A stretch of DNA of 8,779 bases from Methylotenera sp. (GTDB lineage: Bacteria; Pseudomonadota; Gammaproteobacteria; Burkholderiales; Methylophilaceae). Below the pieces are notes generated by a model, which worked only from the letters and a program-made list of their open reading frames with translations, was not told where the DNA came from and searched no databases. The DNA lies in contig SXVG01000074.1 in NCBI GenBank assembly GCA_005791685.1, forward strand, positions 1-8,779, in the 5' to 3' direction. The position numbers were made by a program, and so were the translations under genes. Positions 1-7,013 of this stretch are shown piece by piece (position 1 is the stretch's first letter; each line of letters begins with the position of its first letter).

Positions 1-1
1 G

Positions 2-814
2 GATTTTTCCATGCAAACGCAGGAGGCCCAAGCCGAAGTGGCGCGCATAGAGGCTTTATTAGCCAACCAAAACAAAACCGTGGAACGCAATCAAGTCTTA
101 GTCGATAAGAAATTTATTTCGCAAAACGCCGTGGATAACGATGCCGCCCAGCAAACCGCCTTAAAAGAGCAATTGGCGGGGGCCCGCGCCCGAGTTAACA
201 GCATCAGCCACAACCGCAGCAAAACGCTGGTGTACGCCCCGGCCGCCGGCAAAATAGAAAAGAAATTAATCGATGACGGTGAATTTTTACGGGTCGGCGA
301 CCCCATTGTCTTAATCGTATCCTCGCAATTGTTACGCGCCCATTTGCCTTTCCCTGAACAAATAGGCGCACAACTACACGCCGGTTTAAAAGTGCATTTA
401 AGCACCCCCACTAGCTCGCAATCCGTGGATGCGGTCATCCATGAATTAAAACCCATGATTACCGAAGGCAGTCGCAGCGTTGATATCATCGCCGATATCG
501 TTAATGCACCTGGCTGGCAAGCCGGCGCCAGCGTCAATGGCACCGTGGTATTAGGCACACAGGCCGCCAGCATGATGGTGCCTGAACAAAGTGTGGTGCT
601 ACGCCCAGCCGGTGAAGTGGTGTACATCGTACGAGGGCAACACGCTTACCAAGCCATAGTCAAAACCGGCATACGGCAGAATGGCTTAATCGAGATCATC
701 CAAGGACTGAACGAAAACGACACCTTAGTCGTCGATGGCGCCGGCTTTTTAAGCGATAAAGCCTTGGTTAAATTAGCCAGTCCGGCGCCAGCTGTCCCTA
801 CCCCAAAAAGCTAA
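2..814 (+). CDS. RND efflux periplasmic adaptor (membrane fusion protein), 5' end missing
   Basis: This is the C-terminal part of a periplasmic adaptor that links an inner-membrane RND pump to an outer-membrane channel. The reading frame is open from the window edge, and the ATG at 11 lies inside the helical hairpin, so it is unlikely to be the true start. About 270 residues are visible, and probably about 100 residues, including the membrane anchor or signal peptide, lie upstream. Counting from the ATG at 11, residues 1-68 are the Q/A/E-rich second helix of the coiled-coil hairpin. Residues 72-103 are the second half of the lipoyl-like domain (LVYAPAAGKIEKK, then GEFLRVGDPIVLI). A beta-barrel domain follows at about 107-182 and a membrane-proximal domain at about 185-256. 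The tail is rich in Pro and Ala. The permease gene starts 9 bases after the stop, so the two are surely co-transcribed. The substrate cannot be read from this protein. Confidence 0.9.
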   Translation, partial: DFSMQTQEAQAEVARIEALLANQNKTVERNQVLVDKKFISQNAVDNDAAQQTALKEQLAGARARVNSISHNRSKTLVYAPAAGKIEKKLIDDGEFLRVGDPIVLIVSSQLLRAHLPFPEQIGAQLHAGLKVHLSTPTSSQSVDAVIHELKPMITEGSRSVDIIADIVNAPGWQAGASVNGTVVLGTQAASMMVPEQSVVLRPAGEVVYIVRGQHAYQAIVKTGIRQNGLIEIIQGLNENDTLVVDGAGFLSDKALVKLASPAPAVPTPKS

Positions 815-823
815 CAACCCACC

Positions 824-3800
824 ATGACCTTGCCTGAACTTTCCATCAAACGCCACGTACTTGCGTGGATGTTGTCTGCCGTCATCGTGCTGTTCGGCAT
901 CATCGCCTACCAAAAAATAGGCGTGGACAGAGTCCCGTCTATAGACTTCCCCGTCATCATGATCAACACCACCTTGCGCGGCGCGGATCCGGATGTGGTC
1001 GACACCAGCATTACCAGCGTTCTCGAGTCCGCCGTCAATACCACGCCCGGCATAGAACACATACAATCGGCCTCCTCCCCTGGCGTTTCTAGCATCAGCA
1101 TCACCTTTGCCTTAGATAAAGACATAGACGTCGCTTACAACGAAGTGCAGGCCAAGGTAAATCAAGTGCTTAAACGCTTGCCGGCCGACACCGACCCGCC
1201 AGTCTTACAAAAAGTTGACACCAACGCCTCCCCGGTTATTTGGCTGGCCTTAAGCGGCGATCGTACCGTGCAACAACTGAATTTATACGCCAACAATATT
1301 CTAAAAAAGAAATTTGAAACCATAGCCGGCGTGGGCGAGGTGACCATAGGCGGGCGCCGTGATCGGGTCATACGCGTCAATGTTGTACCCGAACGCATGG
1401 CCGCCTACAAACTCACCGCCAGCGATTTAATCGCGGCGTTTAACAGAGAACATGTGCAATTGCCCGGTGGCTTTTTAGTCAGCGAGCAAGCCGAACAACT
1501 GCTCAAACTCGACCTGGAATTTCATACCACCAAAGCCTTATCCGAGTTGGTCGTAAGCCACCGAGGCGGCGCGTCCATACGCTTAAAAGACATCGCCATG
1601 GTCGAAGACGGCATTACCGACAACCGCCAAGTAGCCCGTTATAACGGCAAACCGACGGTGGGCATAGGCATGGTAAAAATTGCCAATGCCAATACGGTGG
1701 ACATCATCAAAGAAGTGGAGCGCCGCTTAGAACAAGACGTACGCCCCAATCTGCCGCCAGGCATGCAACTGGAAGTGTCGACCAATGACGGTATTTTTAT
1801 TAGGCAATTGGTCGCTTCCCTCAAAGAACACTTGATCGAGGGCACTTTATTTGCCGCCCTCATCGTGTTAATTTTCATGCGTTCTTTCAGCTCCACGCTG
1901 ATGATATGCCTAGAAATACCGGTGTCCTTACTGGGGGCGATTGCCGTCATGTATTTCGCCGGCTACACCTTTAACAGCATGACCTTGCTCGCCTTGCTAC
2001 TGTTAATCGGCGTGGTGGTGGACGATGCCATCGTCGTGCGTGAAAGCATATTGCGCCATATGTCTGGCGAAGTGGGCTCAGCGCTCAGCGCGGCAGACCT
2101 AAAAAACCCACTGGCGGTGGCCGCCTTTCGCACAAAAACCACAATCTTAGGCAGCAACGAAGTGGTGTTTGCCGTGCTCGCTTCGTCCGCTTCGCTGGTG
2201 TGCATATTCGCCCCGGTGATTTTTATGGACGGCATCATAGGCATGTTTTTTGAATCCTTTGCCGTGGTCGTCACCTGCGGCGTACTGGCCTCCTTGTTCG
2301 TCTCCCTGACCCTGACACCCATGCTCTGCTCACGCTACCTAAAAGTGAGTCCTAATGAAACCCCAGTCTATTTAGCCATAGGCCGCGCCTTAAATCACTT
2401 AGAAAACACTTATAGAAAAATATTAAACAGCGCCCTCCAGCGCCGTGGCCGGGTCTTGCTGTTTACCTTGGTCTTCGTCGCGCTGTCCGGTTATTTATCA
2501 CTTAAATTTGTGGAAAAAGATTTTGTGCCTGAGGTCGACGAAGGCGGCTTTAGCATCATGGTCAAAACGCCACTGGGATCCAGTCTAGCCTACACCGACG
2601 CACGCTTAAAACGGGTGGAGGCCATCATCGCCAGCCACCCAGAAGAAGTGGCCAGTTACTTTGCCTCCATAGGTTCAGGCTCACGCGGCCAAGTCAATCA
2701 AGGCCACGTGAATGTCCGTTTAAAACCCAAAGATCAACGTAAGAAAAGCCAACAAACGCTGATTAAAGAACTGAAAAAAGAACTCAACAACATCCCTGGT
2801 GTGCGCGCCATTCCATCACCGGCCTCGATTGCCCGTGGTCAGCGTTCAGAAAAATTACAATTCAACATCACCGGCGCCAATTTGCAAGAAATAGGCCGCA
2901 TCGCGCAAACCCTGCAACAAACCCTGAGCAGCAACAGCGACATAGGCAAGGTAGACGTGGACGTGCAACTGGATTTGCCGCAACTCAAAATTGACATAGA
3001 CCGCGCCCGTGCCGCCGCACTCGGCTTAAGCGCCCATGACATTGCCAGCGCGATTTCACTCTATGCCGGCGGCATCAATGTGGCCAAATACAACGAAGAC
3101 TATGGCGATGGTCAGCGTTACGACATACGCCTTAAAGCCGGTGAAAACGAGCTGAAGAATGCCGCGGACTTAAACAAAATTTACTTACGCAGTGGCAGTG
3201 GTGAGTTGGTTCGATTGGACGCCGTGGCCAGCTTCAAACAAGAATTGGGTGCCGCCGTGATAGGCCGCTACGATTTGCAGTACGCGGTTAATTTTTACGC
3301 CAACCCGAATGTCGCGCTCGGCGATGCGGTCAACACGGTCAAAGCCACCACCGCCAAACTGGTACCGGCCGATTACAAATTAAAATTTACCGGCCAGGCC
3401 GAAGAGTTCGGTAAAACCATGAAAAACATGCAGTTTGTTTTCTCTTTAGCGTTTATCTTGCTGTACATGGTATTGGCCAGCCAATTCAATTCCTTTATAC
3501 AACCGTTTATCATCATGCTGGCACAACCCTTAGCCATCATAGGCGGCCTCATCGCGCTGCTTCTCACCGGCAACACGCTTAACATTTACTCCATGATAGG
3601 CTTGGTATTGCTGATAGGCTTGGTGGCTAAAAACTCAATTCTACTGGTGGATTTAACCAACCAACTGGTGGAAAAAGGCGCCAATGTGAACGACGCGCTA
3701 AAAGAAGCCTGCCCGATACGCTTGCGCCCGGTGTTGATGACCTCATTAACCATTATTTTAGCCTTGCTGCCGGCGGCGCTAGGCTTAGGTGCCGGCTCTG

Positions 3801-3940
3801 AAACCAACAAGCCACTGTCGGTGGCCATTATCGGCGGCATGCTATCCTCCACCTTGCTCACCCTAGTGGTGGTGCCTGCCGCTTATTCCATGGTGGCCAG
3901 TGGACTGGCCAAGTACCGCATTTGGCAGCTAAGGCCATAA
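824..3940 (+). CDS. RND multidrug efflux permease, HAE-1-like (AcrB/MexF type)
   Basis: This is a complete 1038-residue inner-membrane proton/drug antiporter of the resistance-nodulation-division superfamily, of normal family length. A first membrane helix lies at about 12-30, followed by a large periplasmic porter loop (about 31-335). Helices 2-6 lie at about 339-497, helix 7 at about 543-561, a second periplasmic loop runs to about 866, and helices 8-12 lie at about 868-1022. The proton-relay acidic pair is Asp400-Asp401 in helix 4 (GVVVDDAIVV), and its Lys partner is Lys936 in helix 10 (GLVAKNSILLVDL). These place it with HAE-1 drug pumps rather than heavy-metal (CusA-like) pumps. The cytoplasmic stretch after helix 4 (about 414-445) is longer than in AcrB. 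No Shine-Dalgarno is visible before the ATG (CAACCCACC), so translation is probably coupled to the adaptor gene ending 9 bases upstream. The substrate is unknown. Confidence 0.95.
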   Translation: MTLPELSIKRHVLAWMLSAVIVLFGIIAYQKIGVDRVPSIDFPVIMINTTLRGADPDVVDTSITSVLESAVNTTPGIEHIQSASSPGVSSISITFALDKDIDVAYNEVQAKVNQVLKRLPADTDPPVLQKVDTNASPVIWLALSGDRTVQQLNLYANNILKKKFETIAGVGEVTIGGRRDRVIRVNVVPERMAAYKLTASDLIAAFNREHVQLPGGFLVSEQAEQLLKLDLEFHTTKALSELVVSHRGGASIRLKDIAMVEDGITDNRQVARYNGKPTVGIGMVKIANANTVDIIKEVERRLEQDVRPNLPPGMQLEVSTNDGIFIRQLVASLKEHLIEGTLFAALIVLIFMRSFSSTLMICLEIPVSLLGAIAVMYFAGYTFNSMTLLALLLLIGVVVDDAIVVRESILRHMSGEVGSALSAADLKNPLAVAAFRTKTTILGSNEVVFAVLASSASLVCIFAPVIFMDGIIGMFFESFAVVVTCGVLASLFVSLTLTPMLCSRYLKVSPNETPVYLAIGRALNHLENTYRKILNSALQRRGRVLLFTLVFVALSGYLSLKFVEKDFVPEVDEGGFSIMVKTPLGSSLAYTDARLKRVEAIIASHPEEVASYFASIGSGSRGQVNQGHVNVRLKPKDQRKKSQQTLIKELKKELNNIPGVRAIPSPASIARGQRSEKLQFNITGANLQEIGRIAQTLQQTLSSNSDIGKVDVDVQLDLPQLKIDIDRARAAALGLSAHDIASAISLYAGGINVAKYNEDYGDGQRYDIRLKAGENELKNAADLNKIYLRSGSGELVRLDAVASFKQELGAAVIGRYDLQYAVNFYANPNVALGDAVNTVKATTAKLVPADYKLKFTGQAEEFGKTMKNMQFVFSLAFILLYMVLASQFNSFIQPFIIMLAQPLAIIGGLIALLLTGNTLNIYSMIGLVLLIGLVAKNSILLVDLTNQLVEKGANVNDALKEACPIRLRPVLMTSLTIILALLPAALGLGAGSETNKPLSVAIIGGMLSSTLLTLVVVPAAYSMVASGLAKYRIWQLRP

Positions 3941-3962
3941 GCCAAACAACAAGGTCTTAGCT
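3927..3962. terminator. Inverted repeat between convergent genes, weak terminator candidate
   Basis: Ten-base arms (3927-3936, AGCTAAGGCC, and 3953-3962, GGTCTTAGCT) pair with one G-U wobble in the plus-strand transcript and flank a 16-base loop. The arms cover the end of the RND permease gene and the last base of moaA. Neither strand has a T-tract after the stem, so it is not a classical intrinsic terminator. A competing 6-bp pair (TTTGGC at 3921, GCCAAA at 3941) overlaps it. It could still block read-through or protect 3' ends of the two convergent transcripts. Confidence 0.35.
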
Positions 3963-4972
3963 CAACCGCCGGTGTGTGACATAAAACGGATAACCGCTGG
4001 GCTAGCACGACTGATATCAAAATCGTGGCCCTTGGGCTTAATCTGCATGCTGCCTATGATGGCTTGTTTAAGCGGCCCATCGTCCTCTGGGTAGCCCCTT
4101 AATAGCGGCCTTAAATCCACAGACTGCTCTTGCCCTAGGCAAAGGTGCAACTCGCCCTGACAACTAATGCGTACGCGATTACACGCTTCGCAGAAATTAT
4201 GACTGTGCGGAGAAATGAAGCCTATCTTGCTTTTTTGCTTAGGCACTTGCCAATAGCGTGCCGGACCACCCGTGTTGGCCGTGCTGGCGATTAAATCATA
4301 ACGGGCGCGTAGCACACGCAAGGTTTGCTCATTGCTGACATAGCGCGCCTGCCTATCCTGCGGCATGGCGCCCAACGGCATTTCTTCTATAAAAGAGATA
4401 TCCAACTCCTGGGCCATGGCAAAAGCCACTAAATCTACAGCCTCGTCGTCATTAATCCCACGCATGAGCAAACTGTTGAGTTTGATGTTGGCAAAGCCGG
4501 CCTGCTTAGCCGCCGCAATGCCGCGCAACACTTTAGCCAGATCTCCAACCCTAGTGATGCGGCGAAAACGCGTCGCATCCAAGCTGTCCAAGCTGATGTT
4601 GATGCGTTGCACCCCAGCTTGCTTTAATGCCATTGCATGTTGCTCTAATTGCGATCCATTGCTAGTGAGCACTAACTCATCTAAGCCAGGCAATTGGCCT
4701 AAGGCCTCAAATAAGCGCATGGCATTTTTGCGCACCAGCGGTTCACCGCCGGTGATACGGACTTTACTCACCCCCAATTCAACAAACACCTTAACCAAGC
4801 GTGCGTACTCTTCTAAGGATAAAACGTCTTCACGGGCTAAAAAAGTAGGCTCGTCGTTCATGCAATAGACACAGCGAAAATCGCACCTATCGGTGATGGA
4901 TAGGCGCAAATAATTCACTTGGCGACCAAAGCGGTCTACCAGTCTATTCTGGGCTGGTGCATGGGACGGCAT
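3962..4972 (-). CDS. moaA: GTP 3',8-cyclase MoaA (molybdenum cofactor biosynthesis)
   Basis: MoaA is a cytoplasmic radical-SAM enzyme that rearranges GTP to 3',8-cyclo-GTP, which MoaC then converts to cyclic pyranopterin monophosphate, the first committed steps to molybdopterin. The 336-residue protein is full length. Cys30, Cys34 and Cys37 (CDFRCVYC) bind the radical-SAM 4Fe-4S cluster. ITGGEPLV at 73-80 is the SAM-binding GGEP motif. Cys261, Cys264 and Cys278 (CEAC, then C after 13 residues) bind the second, GTP-contacting cluster, with Arg266 and Arg268 between them. The protein ends in the conserved Gly-Gly that MoaA needs for activity. It lies last in the nar cluster, 6 bases after the barrel gene and in the same frame. 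The leader before the ATG is U-rich (UAAUUUUUUAUG) with no Shine-Dalgarno, so translational coupling is likely. No other ATG, GTG or TTG start fits between the barrel stop and the first Cys motif. Its product supplies the cofactor used by NarG. Confidence 0.97.
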   Translation of the reverse strand: MPSHAPAQNRLVDRFGRQVNYLRLSITDRCDFRCVYCMNDEPTFLAREDVLSLEEYARLVKVFVELGVSKVRITGGEPLVRKNAMRLFEALGQLPGLDELVLTSNGSQLEQHAMALKQAGVQRINISLDSLDATRFRRITRVGDLAKVLRGIAAAKQAGFANIKLNSLLMRGINDDEAVDLVAFAMAQELDISFIEEMPLGAMPQDRQARYVSNEQTLRVLRARYDLIASTANTGGPARYWQVPKQKSKIGFISPHSHNFCEACNRVRISCQGELHLCLGQEQSVDLRPLLRGYPEDDGPLKQAIIGSMQIKPKGHDFDISRASPAVIRFMSHTGG

Positions 4973-4978
4973 AAAAAA

Positions 4979-6277
4979 TTAAAAGGTGTACAAGGCCGTG
5001 AGCCAAATAATTTCTTTATCGCCTTTACGGTTCGCATCGTAGACATCGGACTCGCTGAATTTAGCGTATTCCAATTTAGCATTCAACTTGGCATTGACCG
5101 GGTAACTGACGCTGGCATCAAACTCGCGGCCGTATTTATCCCCAAAACCGCCAGCGCTGGTACTGGCAAACTGCTTGTCCGATTCAATCACGTGGTACTC
5201 GGCGTACAGTTTAACTTTTTCTATGTTGCCGGCCACGCTGACAAAAGTGTCTTTGATGCCTTGTTGCGGCGTCACCAAAAACACGTCCGCCCAACCTTGG
5301 AATAAATGGTTGGTGCCTAAAGGCGTTTGAAAAGCATAGCGCCCGCCATTGCTGGACAGCATTTCTTGATCCAACCGCACCGACCAAGTACTGTAAGCCA
5401 CACCGCCGCCCAATTTATAATAATGGGCATCGATTAGGCCGCTGCCACCACGGTAGTCGTCTTGTTTGGCGTATTCGGCGGTGTACAGCACTTTCCAATC
5501 TTGGTTGATTTTCGCCGATCCGTCTAAGCGCAAGCCCAAGGTTTTGTTGCTGGCATCACCAGTAGCGCCTAGTCCATTATTGTTATTTTGGCTCAAGTCG
5601 GCCACGTCTACCAAATAGCCGTAGGCGATCAAATGAGTGCTAGGGGTCAGGCGGTACTTGGCATTGACTAAGTCTATATTGCCGCTACGGCGGGCCGTGT
5701 TCACTTGCCGCACTTTATCAAAATGGGCGGCAAACAATTCCGTGTTTGGCAGGCTTTTGTTTATCAAGGAAACGCCGTCAAACACCTGCATGTTTTGCCT
5801 AAAACCAATGTCGCCGATAAAGCGCACGTTGTCTAAATTCAGTTGTTGGCGACCTAACCGTAGCCTGGTGTTTTTCACCCCGGTCCAATCCACGTACAGT
5901 TGATTAATACCGCTGTAACTGGGGTCGACGATATTGGGGTAGCTGCTTTTGCCTGGCTCGGTTAGGTTGTTGCCTCTGTCGTTAAAGTCGTGGTTAAACT
6001 CATGCACGTCGGTCAGCTGCGCGGCCAGACTAAAGTCATGCAAAGGCGCGGTTTGCCAACCGATTAAACTGCGTAAGGTGAAGGCGTGGGCCTTATTGGC
6101 CAAAGGAACTTGATCGACATGCTCGTAACGCAAGCGGAAGTTGGTCATGGGCTTACCTTGTTGTATCGCTTCCAGCAAATTAACTGGTGCAGGTATCACC
6201 TCATCAGCCATAACCGGCCAACTCATCGCGAGTAAACAAGCGGCGGCCAATGGCCGTAAGTTAAGTAAATGGGTCAT
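4979..6277 (-). CDS. Outer-membrane beta-barrel protein, alginate export family-like
   Basis: This is a 432-residue predicted outer-membrane channel. Residues 1-24 form a Sec signal peptide with a hydrophobic core (LAAACLLAMSW) and a likely cleavage after VMA at 24. The mature part alternates polar and apolar residues in many short strands. It ends in Tyr-Thr-Phe, the terminal aromatic signal expected of barrels handled by the BAM complex. Family-like stretches are FRLRYEHVDQ at 47-56 and LGRQQLNLDNVRFIGDIGFR at 141-160, followed by a Gln-Phe-Asp segment. These recall the 'alginate export family' group, most of whose members are not tied to alginate. No alginate genes are nearby. A good Shine-Dalgarno lies upstream, and narI ends 16 bases before the start. 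Placement between narI and moaA suggests a role in nitrate or nitrite passage, which is inference. The family call comes from memory of motifs, without a search. Confidence 0.8.
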   Translation of the reverse strand: MTHLLNLRPLAAACLLAMSWPVMADEVIPAPVNLLEAIQQGKPMTNFRLRYEHVDQVPLANKAHAFTLRSLIGWQTAPLHDFSLAAQLTDVHEFNHDFNDRGNNLTEPGKSSYPNIVDPSYSGINQLYVDWTGVKNTRLRLGRQQLNLDNVRFIGDIGFRQNMQVFDGVSLINKSLPNTELFAAHFDKVRQVNTARRSGNIDLVNAKYRLTPSTHLIAYGYLVDVADLSQNNNNGLGATGDASNKTLGLRLDGSAKINQDWKVLYTAEYAKQDDYRGGSGLIDAHYYKLGGGVAYSTWSVRLDQEMLSSNGGRYAFQTPLGTNHLFQGWADVFLVTPQQGIKDTFVSVAGNIEKVKLYAEYHVIESDKQFASTSAGGFGDKYGREFDASVSYPVNAKLNAKLEYAKFSESDVYDANRKGDKEIIWLTALYTF

Positions 6278-6280
6278 GGT

Positions 6281-6288
6281 CTTTCCTC
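6281..6288 (-). promoter_or_regulatory. Ribosome binding site of the barrel gene
   Basis: The minus strand reads GAGGAAAG, with its GAGGA core 6 bases before the ATG at 6277. It lies in the 16-base gap after the narI stop. It supports this start and independent initiation on the barrel cistron. Confidence 0.75.
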
Positions 6289-6293
6289 GTTTT

Positions 6294-6983
6294 CTAAAGT
6301 TTGCGTTTGCTGCGAACGATTTGATAAGGGCGCTTGATGTATCCCACGGGCGCGCTCCAGACGTGCACCATACGGGTGAACGGGACCACTAAAAACACCG
6401 TCATGCCGAAGAATAAATGGATTTTAAACACGGTATCCACGCCCGCCAGCAAGCTAGGATCAGGGTGCAAATAGACTATGCTTTGCACCCAATCGGCCAG
6501 CGCTATCATGACGCTAGGGTTGCCGTGATTGGCATGGCCTATGGACACCGGTATGGTAGACAAACCCAGCAACAAAGTGATGAGCAACCAAGTCAGGATG
6601 AATTTATCCGAGCCACGACTGGCGGCCGACACACGGGCATTAAACATACGGCGTAGCCATAATATGATGCCGCCGACCAAACACATGCCGCCAAAAATAG
6701 AACCTGCCCAAATGGCCACCATTTGATGCGTCATATCGCTGACACCCAGCCCGGTAAACACGCCATGCGGGGTTAACAGCCCGACCGCATGACCGGCAAA
6801 AATGGCCAGTATGCCGACATGAAATAAATTGCTGCCCAAGCGCATATTGGCCTTGGACAACAGCTGACTGGAGTCACTCTTCCAAGTGTATTGCTCGCGG
6901 TCAAAGCGCTGCAAACTGCCCAGTAAAAAAACCGTCAGGGCAATATAGGGGTACACGCCGTAAATAAAATTGTGTAAATTCAT
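6294..6983 (-). CDS. narI: Respiratory nitrate reductase gamma subunit (cytochrome b, NarI)
   Basis: NarI anchors the NarGH dimer to the inner membrane. It oxidises quinol on the periplasmic side and passes electrons through two b haems to NarH, contributing to the proton-motive force. The 229-residue length matches the family (about 225). Five membrane helices are visible, at about 7-25, 52-70, 88-110, 128-148 and 186-206. His55 and His65 in helix 2 (FHVGILAIFAGH) and His189 and His207 in helix 5 match the spacing of the four haem-ligand histidines of E. coli NarI (56, 66, 187, 205), so both haems should be present. The gene starts 20 bases after narJ with a strong ribosome binding site and is followed 16 bases later by the barrel gene. 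Confidence 0.97.
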   Translation of the reverse strand: MNLHNFIYGVYPYIALTVFLLGSLQRFDREQYTWKSDSSQLLSKANMRLGSNLFHVGILAIFAGHAVGLLTPHGVFTGLGVSDMTHQMVAIWAGSIFGGMCLVGGIILWLRRMFNARVSAASRGSDKFILTWLLITLLLGLSTIPVSIGHANHGNPSVMIALADWVQSIVYLHPDPSLLAGVDTVFKIHLFFGMTVFLVVPFTRMVHVWSAPVGYIKRPYQIVRSKRKL

Positions 6984-6988
6984 GTTGT

Positions 6989-6995
6989 TCTCCTC
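6989..6995 (-). promoter_or_regulatory. Ribosome binding site of narI
   Basis: The minus strand reads GAGGAGA, 5 bases before the ATG at 6983. It is the strongest Shine-Dalgarno in the cluster. A GC-rich hairpin ends 3 bases upstream of it. Confidence 0.8.
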
Positions 6996-6998
6996 AAA

Positions 6999-7013
6999 GG
7001 CCGTTATGCGGCC
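6999..7013 (-). promoter_or_regulatory. Intercistronic hairpin spanning the narJ stop codon
   Basis: The minus-strand transcript reads GGCCG CAUAA CGGCC, a perfect 5-bp all-GC stem with a 5-base loop holding the narJ UAA stop. Only UUU follows before the narI Shine-Dalgarno, so it is not an intrinsic terminator. It could affect ribosome passage or RNA processing between the chaperone and membrane-subunit cistrons. The structure is seen directly; the function is inferred. Confidence 0.45.

Noticed and set aside
91..627. 178-codon open frame on the minus strand
   Set aside because: It overlaps the adaptor coding region in antisense, and its Cys- and Ser-rich translation resembles no known protein.
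4365..4868. 167-codon open frame on the plus strand
   Set aside because: It lies wholly antisense within moaA, whose motifs are complete, and its translation has no recognisable domain.
4973..4978. T6 run as part of an intrinsic terminator before moaA
   Set aside because: No stable stem precedes it on the minus strand; the nearest pairing (GGC/GCC) is only 3 bp.
4970..4981. Stop-codon read-through fusing the barrel to MoaA, since both share a frame
   Set aside because: One product is exported to the outer membrane and the other is a cytoplasmic Fe-S enzyme; a fusion would make little sense, and both genes are complete.
4919..5305. 128-codon open frame on the plus strand over the moaA/barrel junction
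   Set aside because: It is antisense to the moaA start and the barrel C-terminus, both well supported, and has no family-like motif.
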